NCBI GenBank assembly: GCA_041648755.1
Contig: JBAZOJ010000028.1
Span: 1-22,841, forward strand
Length of the DNA: 22,841 bases
DNA from: JBAZOJ01 sp041648755
GTDB taxonomy: Bacteria > Planctomycetota > B143-G9
Direction: 5' to 3'
Part shown: positions 15,310 to 21,872 of the stretch, one piece after another
How the letters are laid out: each line of letters starts with the position of its first letter
Position numbering within the stretch: the stretch's first letter is position 1
Made by a program: the position numbers and the translations under genes
Notes under the pieces: generated by a model
Told to the model about the DNA's origin: nothing
Database searches by the model: none
What the model saw: only the letters and a program-made list of their open reading frames with translations

Positions 15310-15849
15310 GTTGTCGACGATCTCGATGTCGTCGAGATCGCATTCAACGCAGATAGACCTTCTAATTACCTCAACATTGAGCAGCACGCGATACTCCCTT
15401 TTGCGTGAAACCACCATGGCTTCCATCCCTGTCATAGGGCCGCGTACGAACCTGGCCTTAAGGCCGCTCCGCACGTGGTGGTAAGGCTCAACATGAGCGA
15501 GATTTCTGAGCGCTGACTGCACTCCGAGCAGTTCGGAGACGAGCTTTGTCTGATCAAAAACGGGGATCAGGTTCGCAACGCAGTGTGTGTCGAAAACTTC
15601 TTCGCACCGACCGGCTTCGCTGGATACAAACAGGTATCCTGAGAACAGAGGGCTTTCGTAGAAGCGCGTGCGTCCGCCGGTGCGCGAGATGTTTACGGCC
15701 AGAGGAAGGTAGTTTGTTATGCCCTTGTGTGTCAAGCAGTCCGAAAGCTTTTTCTCGTGCCTCGCTTTCGTGTGAGCAACAAACCACGGCCTGGAGGGCG
15801 TGTACTCGATGCGCAGGCTTTCGTGCCACAAGTTCTGGGCAGATTTCAT
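15301..15849 (-). CDS. Specialised NusG paralogue (transcription antitermination protein, RfaH/LoaP/UpxY-like)
   Basis: The product (182 residues) has an NGN domain at about 20-110: PWFVAHTKARHEKKLSDCL, then a YLPL segment and RTRFYESPLFSGYLFV. These are the conserved NusG N-terminal elements that contact RNA polymerase. A C-terminal KOW-type domain follows (RFVRGPMTGMEAMVV...YRVLLNVEVIRRSICVECDLDDIEIV). Its place within a polysaccharide operon is typical of specialised NusG paralogues such as RfaH, UpxY and LoaP, which help polymerase through long capsule operons, rather than of the housekeeping nusG that sits by secE and rplK. ATG 15849 is chosen because AAGGGG lies about 7 nt upstream; the in-frame ATG 15885 overlaps the export gene. 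It probably acts on its own operon. Confidence 0.88.
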   Translation of the reverse strand: MKSAQNLWHESLRIEYTPSRPWFVAHTKARHEKKLSDCLTHKGITNYLPLAVNISRTGGRTRFYESPLFSGYLFVSSEAGRCEEVFDTHCVANLIPVFDQTKLVSELLGVQSALRNLAHVEPYHHVRSGLKARFVRGPMTGMEAMVVSRKREYRVLLNVEVIRRSICVECDLDDIEIVDNNG

Positions 15850-15859
15850 GGCAGTCCCC

Positions 15860-16951
15860 TTACAGGCGGCTTTCAGGGATGACAATTATCGTACCGGGAT
15901 CAAGAACGATGTCGTGGAACGCCTCGTTCTCGGCCGGGGCAAGTATTTTGGATAGGTTGACTTCCCGGACAAGCCTGGTTCCGTCAGCGTTCGTCGTTAT
16001 CAACTTCGCGCGATTTTCGGCGGAGCCTTGGGCAAGTCCGCCAGCCAGCGCTACGGCTTCCGATATCGTGATTCCTGACCGGTAAGGTATAGCCCCGGGA
16101 TTCTTCACTTTCCCGAGGACGTACACTTTTGTTTTGCGATCGCACACGAAGACGAGTTCTCCAGGCGAGATTGACATTGCGAGATCACTCTTCTTCAGTC
16201 CCTTCTCATCGAAGGAGATCGTGGTGGGCGTGACGGTGCCATTGGCATCCTTGGGGTAAATCTGCACTTCTCCGTCACTGACTTCCTTGAGTCCTCCCGC
16301 AAGGGCTATCAGCACTCCCAGGTTGACAGTCATCACATCATCGGGGAAGTCAATACGCCCCGGTGATGTAACGGCTCCGAATACAAAGGCAAAGAGCTCC
16401 TTTTTCTTCAGCACTATGATGATGTCGTTTTCCATGACTGGCTGGTCGCAAATTGCGTTGCCCTTGTCGAAGGCGGGGCGCAAATCCACAGAGATCGTTC
16501 CCTTGCTTGTGCGAATGATGTTGATTGCCGACGTGTCGGCAGTTTCGAGGACGCCGCCTGCGAAGGCAAGAGCCTGAAGAAGAGACACTGATGAGCCCGG
16601 GGGAATTTCGAAGGCGCCGGGGTTGCGAACCATACCGAGGACGAAGTACCGGACAGGCGTGTACTTGGAGACACTGACCCGTACCGTCGCACGCGATAGA
16701 TACTGTTTTTGAAGACCCTCGCGTATTGCGGTAGCTGCCTCGGCAGCGGTCTTTCCTCCGGCAGGGATTGTGCCGATTTCCGGGAAGTCCACGGTGCCGT
16801 CGTCGGAGACAAGGTAGACACCGTCGAACTCCGGTGCTTCCTTTACCGAAATGCTGAGCTCATCTCCCGGGCGGATGCGGTAACCCTCGCCATACGCAAA
16901 ATGGCCAACAAGAAAGACAATGACGAGGGCGATCAGGACGGACCTTTTCAT
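15860..16951 (-). CDS. Polysaccharide export protein, Wza-type (Poly_export/SLBB)
   Basis: This 363-residue periplasmic or outer-membrane protein starts with a signal peptide (MKRSVLIALVIVFLVGHFAYG) and then YRIRPGDELSISV, the start of the Poly_export domain. SLBB-type repeats follow, recognised by YFVLGMVRNPGAFEIPPGSSVSL, FVFGAVTSPGRIDFP and VYVLGKVKNPGAIPYRSG. Wza-type proteins form the translocation channel for capsule or exopolysaccharide. It has no lipobox cysteine and no evident C-terminal amphipathic helix, unlike E. coli Wza, so it may rely on the separate beta-barrel encoded just upstream. The ATG 16951 start gives a proper signal peptide; the longer frame upstream overlaps the barrel gene and is not credible. 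A GAGGT site lies about 9 nt before the ATG. Confidence 0.92.
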   Translation of the reverse strand: MKRSVLIALVIVFLVGHFAYGEGYRIRPGDELSISVKEAPEFDGVYLVSDDGTVDFPEIGTIPAGGKTAAEAATAIREGLQKQYLSRATVRVSVSKYTPVRYFVLGMVRNPGAFEIPPGSSVSLLQALAFAGGVLETADTSAINIIRTSKGTISVDLRPAFDKGNAICDQPVMENDIIIVLKKKELFAFVFGAVTSPGRIDFPDDVMTVNLGVLIALAGGLKEVSDGEVQIYPKDANGTVTPTTISFDEKGLKKSDLAMSISPGELVFVCDRKTKVYVLGKVKNPGAIPYRSGITISEAVALAGGLAQGSAENRAKLITTNADGTRLVREVNLSKILAPAENEAFHDIVLDPGTIIVIPESRL

Positions 16952-16953
16952 AA

Positions 16954-18081
16954 TCAGTACCTCAGAACGGCGAACACGCCCGCAGTGAAACGCTCGTATT
17001 CCGTTGTCGGGGTAGCTGCGCCGCGGGATTCGTATGACAGCTCCAGAGTCAGCGCCATCCAGGAGGTTACCTCGTACTTTGCCGCGACCGCGCAGGTTAT
17101 TTTGTGGTAGTCGTTCGCAGCACTTGCCGAGTTCTGAGCATCTTCGTACGTGATAGTCCCGATCGCGCTGATCTTCTCCGTGAAAAAGTGATTGGCTGAT
17201 ACTCCAGCGAACAGAACTTTGTTGTAGTTCGAATTGACTGACTCTTGCGGCCCATACTTCAGCGTAAGGGAGAAGCCGGTCTTGCTGCTGAACGCGTAAG
17301 ACAGTGTGCAACTTGCGGATATGCTGGCGTAGTCTTCTGAGTCGATCAGACTTCCACCATCATCGTAGTTGCGTTGCTGGTACCCGATTCCCGCGTCGAA
17401 ACTGGTCTTCTCGCCGATGTTGCCGCGGATGCCCAGCTTCACATCTATGTAGTCGGTATCATTGTGCACCGGATCAAGGTAGTTGACCATGCCGAAGGTG
17501 GCGCGCAGATAGACTCTCGTCGCCTCTCCGACCTTGTAGTTGCCCTCGACGTACGGTGCGATCTCGGTGTAGTCATATGAGCCCAGGCGGATGTACTGCC
17601 GAACGGTGCTGGTGAGTCCTACCTCCCACCCCACACGGTAGTAGTCGGCTCCGACTCCTGCATTGAAGTCGTTCACCCAGTTGTCTACCTTTTGAGCTAC
17701 AGTTGAGGAAATCGGGTAGCTTGAGTACTGGAAGCGATCTTCGAGCTTGATGTAGAATCTGGCGCCACGGAAGTCCAATTTCGCTCCGAGGTCCTGATCT
17801 ACTGTGTTACTGTCTGAATTCTTTGCGTAGAGTTTGCCGGTCAGCTTGCAGTTGACCGTGAACATGCTTGCATCGCCAAACGGGCGCTTCCACAGAAGCC
17901 ACGGGCGCAGTTCAGTAATGTAGTCTTCCTCACGATTGACCGGAGCGACGAATACATTGCTGTCGTAGACCTCACCGACATCAACTCCCACATGGAGATT
18001 CTGTTCGGCGGCCATGGCCGTCGCGTCTGGCCAGGAAATAACGGCACAAACCATGAATACCGCGGGTAAGAACCATCTCAT
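16954..18081 (-). CDS. Outer-membrane beta-barrel protein of polysaccharide export locus (BBP2-like)
   Basis: The 375-residue product has a signal peptide ending near ATAMAAEQN, followed by many alternating hydrophobic/aromatic strands such as RFYIKLEDRFQYSSYPI and GFSLTLKYGPQE. It ends with an aromatic residue in a strand (GVFAVLRY), like the C-terminal signal used for barrel assembly. The opening VGVDVGEVYDSNVFVAP, then EDYITELRPWLL, resembles the outer-membrane beta-barrel family found in exosortase/PEP-CTERM-type exopolysaccharide loci. ATG 18081 has AAGGAG 7 nt upstream. It sits between the FecR-like gene (10-nt gap) and the Wza-type gene (2-nt gap). It probably forms or completes the outer-membrane exit pore for the polymer; that function is inferred from context. 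Confidence 0.8.
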   Translation of the reverse strand: MRWFLPAVFMVCAVISWPDATAMAAEQNLHVGVDVGEVYDSNVFVAPVNREEDYITELRPWLLWKRPFGDASMFTVNCKLTGKLYAKNSDSNTVDQDLGAKLDFRGARFYIKLEDRFQYSSYPISSTVAQKVDNWVNDFNAGVGADYYRVGWEVGLTSTVRQYIRLGSYDYTEIAPYVEGNYKVGEATRVYLRATFGMVNYLDPVHNDTDYIDVKLGIRGNIGEKTSFDAGIGYQQRNYDDGGSLIDSEDYASISASCTLSYAFSSKTGFSLTLKYGPQESVNSNYNKVLFAGVSANHFFTEKISAIGTITYEDAQNSASAANDYHKITCAVAAKYEVTSWMALTLELSYESRGAATPTTEYERFTAGVFAVLRY

Positions 18082-18091
18082 TTCGCTCTCC

Positions 18092-19366
18092 TTAATGAGG
18101 TGACACGTCGCTGCGATCCGGACCTTTGGGCTCGGTTGGCGGCGGCGGCACAGGCAATTCGGGTGGTGATTGAGGAAGCGGAGCAGGGGGGGTCGTATCG
18201 AACAGAACACCCGAATCACCGGACAACTCAAAATCGGAAGGATTGTCTTCGCTCGGGTTCGTATCGTTATCGAGGCTCTCCTGTTTGTCTCCATAGTTGG
18301 CCTTGATAAGCCCTATGGCGCGGATCTTATCCTTGCGCAGACTGGCGGTAAGCCAAACTCTGGAGAAACCTGTGATTTGCTTGACCTTTGTGCTCTTGGG
18401 CAGGCTCTGGAATTCAAGCACCCCTGACTGTACGAGCACCTTGCATGTCGCATTTTGCACAACGACAGGGCTTCCAGTGACGGTCACTTCGACCTTACCA
18501 TTGTCGACAAAGATTAGAGGGTACTTCTTTCCGCCGATCTCCGTATAGAGGAAGCGCACGGTTGCGAGGCCGGTGACTTTTACAGTGGCTCCATCCGGCA
18601 GAGTTAACACTTGTGAGTCACCCTCCGCGACGGTGATGATGTCTCCATCCTTAAGGAATCCGTCGAAGTCAACGCGTGAGACACGGGCCTTGCCTGTGCC
18701 TCCCGTGCAGAAAACGACGCCTTCTATCTTCTGGTCGCTTCCAGGTGTTGGAGGCAAACCCGTGACGGCGGTATTAACTTCCGGGGATTCTATCGTCAGT
18801 TTCTTCCCGGAGACATTCCCGACAGGATCTATCGCGCAGTATTCTGCTTCAGAGAGAGTGGAACACTCAGTTGAGTCAGGGGCTGGCATGGCGCCATCCG
18901 CTGAAAGGGCGCTCGGAGTTGCAGAGATGTTGCGCGCCAGGATTGCAGATCCTTTCATCACGACAACTTCCGTCGTAGTGCCTTTCGCTTCCCGCAGAGC
19001 CCTTATCAGCATGTCTCCGGCGATCAGGTGAATCCGCCGATCACCGCAGGTCACGTAGGTCGACGGGTGTGCACCCGTAATTCGGACCGCGCCGCTGAGC
19101 AGAGATATGCTTGTTCCACCAGAGGAAACTACGGTGGAGGAATCTTTCAGTAGCGTCAGGATTCCACCTTGTATCTGTACCTCAGAGGGCTCTGATGATG
19201 TCAGTTTGTCGCCCGGGAGGACTTCCGAGCCCGCAATGAGCTCGATTGTCTGACCGGCTCTGACAGCAAGGACCTTTCCTTTGGTCACCTTCAGGGCCGC
19301 CGTTCCGAAGGCAGGGGCGGTCAGCAGGGCGACCACTGCGAAAGTGAGCAGAAGTTTTGTTCTCAT
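18092..19366 (-). CDS. Secreted FecR-domain-like protein with Pro-rich C-terminus
   Basis: This 424-residue protein has a signal peptide (MRTKLLLTFAVVALLTAPAFG) and two beta-rich regions that resemble FecR domains. The first is VTKGKVLAVRAGQTIELIAG...VLPGDKLTSSEPSEVQI, then the DRRIHLIAGDMLIRAL region. The second is VDFDGFLKDGDIITVAEGDSQV...FVDNGKVEVTVTGSPVVV. The C-terminus is acidic and then Pro-rich. FecR-domain proteins without a sigma-factor partner are frequent in polysaccharide and cell-surface loci, where their role is unknown; no ECF sigma gene is in the window, so classical FecI/FecR signalling is not supported. The start has AAGGAG 6 nt upstream, in the 10-nt gap after wzc. The family call is moderate because the repeats are divergent. 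Confidence 0.7.
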   Translation of the reverse strand: MRTKLLLTFAVVALLTAPAFGTAALKVTKGKVLAVRAGQTIELIAGSEVLPGDKLTSSEPSEVQIQGGILTLLKDSSTVVSSGGTSISLLSGAVRITGAHPSTYVTCGDRRIHLIAGDMLIRALREAKGTTTEVVVMKGSAILARNISATPSALSADGAMPAPDSTECSTLSEAEYCAIDPVGNVSGKKLTIESPEVNTAVTGLPPTPGSDQKIEGVVFCTGGTGKARVSRVDFDGFLKDGDIITVAEGDSQVLTLPDGATVKVTGLATVRFLYTEIGGKKYPLIFVDNGKVEVTVTGSPVVVQNATCKVLVQSGVLEFQSLPKSTKVKQITGFSRVWLTASLRKDKIRAIGLIKANYGDKQESLDNDTNPSEDNPSDFELSGDSGVLFDTTPPAPLPQSPPELPVPPPPTEPKGPDRSDVSPH

Positions 19367-19376
19367 CGATTGCTCC

Positions 19377-21500
19377 TTAAAGCACAGCGGCTTTTGTTTG
19401 GCTGTTCTTCGTGTGCGATTGTTTGGGCTCGTCGGCATCGTTGCCGTACTTGTAGTGGTAGGAGTAGTAGTAACCGTATCGCAGCTTGGACTCAACGTCG
19501 TTGAGGACAACTCCGAGAATCTTGGCGTTCGCACGTCTAAGCTGTTCAAAGAAGACCCTCAGGTGCCTTCGCGACGTTGTTCCGCTTCGCACGACAAGAC
19601 CAACACCGTCAACGCACGGAGAGATAACTGTGGCGTCGGCGACGATACCAGGAGGGGAGTCAATGATGATGTAGTCGAAGGACTTCTTCAACTCCGCGAT
19701 CAGATCACGGAAACACTGCCCGCTGAGAAGTTCGTTGGCCAGCGGCGGAATAGGTCCGCAAGGAATAAAACTCAAGTTCGGAATTCCAGTGTCCATGACT
19801 ACCTCTGCGGTGGTTGCGCTGCCGATAAGGATTGAAGAGAGGCCCTTATCGGTTGGAGCGCTGAACACGTGGTGCAATCTGGGTTTGCGCATGTCGGCAT
19901 CGACAATAATCGTCCGGAAGTGGTTCTGTGCGAGAGCGATGCCAATGTTCGAGACATTGATTGTCTTGCCTTCAGAACTGCCGGAACTCGTAAACATGAT
20001 CGCCTTGGGTCCTGGCTGGGTGAAGGAGAAGACCAAGCTCGTGCGAAGGGTTCGGTAAGATTCCGCGAACGGGGACTTTGGATCAACGGCGCAGATTCGT
20101 TCAATGGAATGGTGATCCAGGTGATCTGATGCTATGCGGCCAATGTAGCCGAGAATCGGGAGCGGAGAGTCCGAACCGGGAACACTCGTGGCCGCGTTCA
20201 CGTCCTCGGTGCTCTTTACGCTGTCATCGAGGAAATCCAGCAAGTAGGCAAATGCGAGGGCCAGGACAATGCCGAACAGAATGCCAAGAGCAAGATTGAG
20301 CTTGATCTTCGGAGAGACTGGCATCACCGGGATCACGGCGGCATCAATGAGTTGGGTAGGCTCTACATCTGTGGAAGTGGACATCCCCGACTCCTTCATC
20401 TTCTGAAGGACGATGTTGTAAAGGGATTGTGTAGAGAAGAGGTCTCTTTCGAGCTTCGAGTATTTCTGGAGCAGCGAAAGGGTTTCCTTTGCTGTGGCTT
20501 CCTTGGCTACCAGGTCAGCCTGCAATTCTGTGAGTTCCTTCTGATCAGCGTCATAGTCGGCTCCCAGATCTCGCACTATGCTTTCTGCAAAGATTGCCAG
20601 GTCTTGAGTCTGCTTCGCGAGGGTAGCCTCCAGAACAGCGATTTTCGGGTGCTTTGGGCCGTATGTTCCACGGGCGACCAGCAGTTCCTTTTCGATGTCC
20701 ATCCTGGTTTTCTCGAGCGCCGCGAAAGCGAGGTTTTCGCGCACACATGTCAGTTCCACGTAAACGCCTCCAGCGTTTCGCGCGGACTCGATTTGCTCCA
20801 GTTGTCTTTCTTTCTTACGGAGATCCTTGCCCTTTGAAGTAACCAGTTCGCGCAGGCGAGAGAGTTCCTCCCGGTAGGTGCTCCACATTTCAGGGGTGAT
20901 GAGTCCATATTGCTTGACGAAATTGTTCGTCTGTCCGTTGATATCGCTGATCTGCTTCTCCAGCGTCTCGAGCTGCTTGCTGTAGAACGAGACGGAGCGT
21001 TGCGACTCCTCTGAGTACCACTCAATGAACCTTTTGGAGACAGCGTTAGCGCATTCCGCGGCAGACTGTGCCGACGTAGATGAGACGGATACCTCGACGA
21101 TTCTGGTGTTGCGTATCGGGTTAGGCACGATACTCTCCAGCAAATCGCCCGGATTCTGCATGTCTGGAGGAAGTTTGCCCTGTTCCTTGAGCTCTGCCCA
21201 CACTTCACCGGCAAGCTTCTTGCTCTTGAGGAGTGATATTCGCGTATTGAAGCTTGAGCCCTGCAGGGAGTCCATCCCGAAGATGTCCTCCATGCTCAAT
21301 TTTGAGGAGTCCTTGGATATGAGGACGGTGGAAGTAGCGCGGTAGACCGGAGTCGCCGTGAAAGTGTATGCGGTCACAGCGCATACAATCGCAAGAAATG
21401 CAAACAGCGCCGGGTACAGACGGCGTCTCACGATCTGGAAAAGGGTGGCGAACTCAATGCCGCTTGGCAGAGCAGAAGAGTCTTTTTCCTCGAAGCGCAT
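19377..21500 (-). CDS. Wzc-type polysaccharide co-polymerase and tyrosine autokinase
   Basis: This 707-residue inner-membrane protein joins a Wzz chain-length domain to a BY-kinase domain. A TM segment lies near 28-48 and the Wzz start YRATSTVLI follows it. Long periplasmic coiled coil fills about 160-390, and a second TM is near 405-425 after PVMPVSPKIKLNL. The kinase has Walker A SSGSSEGKT (505-513, K512), Walker A' VDADMRKPR (D534, D536) and Walker B IIIDSPPG (D614). The C-terminal tyrosine cluster RYGYYYSYHYKYG (from 674) holds seven tyrosines for autophosphorylation. Cycles of phosphorylation in this family set polymer length and export. The ATG has only a weak ribosome site and overlaps the stop of a small upstream ORF (TGATG), suggesting coupled translation. 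It is the first large gene of the operon. Confidence 0.94.
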   Translation of the reverse strand: MRFEEKDSSALPSGIEFATLFQIVRRRLYPALFAFLAIVCAVTAYTFTATPVYRATSTVLISKDSSKLSMEDIFGMDSLQGSSFNTRISLLKSKKLAGEVWAELKEQGKLPPDMQNPGDLLESIVPNPIRNTRIVEVSVSSTSAQSAAECANAVSKRFIEWYSEESQRSVSFYSKQLETLEKQISDINGQTNNFVKQYGLITPEMWSTYREELSRLRELVTSKGKDLRKKERQLEQIESARNAGGVYVELTCVRENLAFAALEKTRMDIEKELLVARGTYGPKHPKIAVLEATLAKQTQDLAIFAESIVRDLGADYDADQKELTELQADLVAKEATAKETLSLLQKYSKLERDLFSTQSLYNIVLQKMKESGMSTSTDVEPTQLIDAAVIPVMPVSPKIKLNLALGILFGIVLALAFAYLLDFLDDSVKSTEDVNAATSVPGSDSPLPILGYIGRIASDHLDHHSIERICAVDPKSPFAESYRTLRTSLVFSFTQPGPKAIMFTSSGSSEGKTINVSNIGIALAQNHFRTIIVDADMRKPRLHHVFSAPTDKGLSSILIGSATTAEVVMDTGIPNLSFIPCGPIPPLANELLSGQCFRDLIAELKKSFDYIIIDSPPGIVADATVISPCVDGVGLVVRSGTTSRRHLRVFFEQLRRANAKILGVVLNDVESKLRYGYYYSYHYKYGNDADEPKQSHTKNSQTKAAVL

Positions 21501-21601
21501 CAGGCGGTCGCCTTATAGAGCCGCCGGGCAATCCACTTCATAGGTGGGGTGCAGCATAGCTTGTAGCATATGGAAAGTCGCGGCATTCGTTTGCCCGTCA
21601 T
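21500..21601 (-). CDS. Small 33-residue ORF leading into wzc (candidate leader peptide)
   Basis: ATG 21601 has AGGAG 6 nt upstream (21608-21612), a better site than that of the following wzc gene. The 33-residue product begins MTGKRMPRLSICYKLCCTPP. It has three cysteines, eight basic and no acidic residues, and a possibly amphipathic C-terminus (MKWIARRLYKATA). Its stop shares a base with the wzc ATG (TGATG), the classic arrangement for termination-reinitiation coupling. I do not recognise the peptide. It could be a regulatory leader whose translation gates wzc, a real microprotein, or chance. Codon conservation in relatives would decide. Confidence 0.45.
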   Translation of the reverse strand: MTGKRMPRLSICYKLCCTPPMKWIARRLYKATA

Positions 21602-21619
21602 GGGTCGCTCCTGTTGGCC

Positions 21620-21695
21620 AAAAAGCTACCCGACCGTATATCAAACGAATTCCATTTCGTCCTATATGAAGCTACTTCCCTGTGCTTTCGGTCGG
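21620..21695 (-). promoter_or_regulatory. Structured 5' leader with terminator-like 3' side
   Basis: In the predicted transcript, CCGACCG (21695-21689) can pair with CGGTCGG (21636-21630). This 7-bp stem encloses two smaller hairpins: GAAG-TAG-CTTC (21678-21668) and ACGAA/TTCGT (21660-21645, 6-nt loop). Four bases after the outer stem comes a run of five U (21624-21620), as in intrinsic terminators. An alternative pairing of CCGAAAGC with GCTTTTTGG would exclude the outer stem. The region lies between the promoter and the small ORF, so it could be an attenuator, riboswitch-like element or antitermination target. No known riboswitch consensus is matched with confidence. Confidence 0.4.
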
Positions 21696-21715
21696 AAAAA
21701 GGATTTAATCGCCTA

Positions 21716-21744
21716 AATATACAACCGGAAAGGCAGAGTGTCAA
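21716..21744 (-). promoter_or_regulatory. Strong sigma70-type promoter of the polysaccharide operon
   Basis: On the - strand TTGACA (21744-21739), a 17-nt spacer and TATATT (21721-21716) give a perfect -35, ideal spacing and a -10 with one mismatch. The predicted start is near 21709, about 108 nt before the small ORF and 209 nt before wzc. It is the best promoter match noticed in the window and explains transcription of the whole leftward operon. Confidence 0.8.
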
Positions 21745-21811
21745 CTCATGACATCAAGTGACGTGTAGAACAGCCAGACTTCTGCCTTGAACCCATATTT
21801 TTGCGTCGCCG

Positions 21812-21834
21812 GATCTGGTACGGAGAACCAGATC
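21812..21834. repeat. Perfect 8-bp inverted repeat upstream of the operon promoter (operator-like)
   Basis: GATCTGGT and ACCAGATC flank a 7-nt centre. It lies about 68 bp upstream of the -35 box and 39 bp beyond the transposase stop. There is no U run on either side, so it is not an intrinsic terminator. It may be a binding site for a dimeric regulator, or part of the insertion-sequence flank. Apart from this repeat, nothing was recognised in 21745-21872. Confidence 0.45.
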
Positions 21835-21872
21835 GCACTGAATCGGCTCGTCGCATTCTGCGGACGTGAATG

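Noticed and set aside
21602..21709. Leader considered as a c-di-GMP-I (GEMM) riboswitch because of GCACAGGG and GGACG fragments
   Set aside because: The core sequence after AGGG, the GNRA tetraloop and the expected second helix do not match the consensus; only short fragments agree.
12250..21744. Search for exosortase/PEP-CTERM genes, flippase (Wzx) or polymerase (Wzy) within the locus
   Set aside because: None is encoded in this window, so an exosortase-linked identity is suggested only by resemblance of the barrel, FecR-like and VanZ-like genes.
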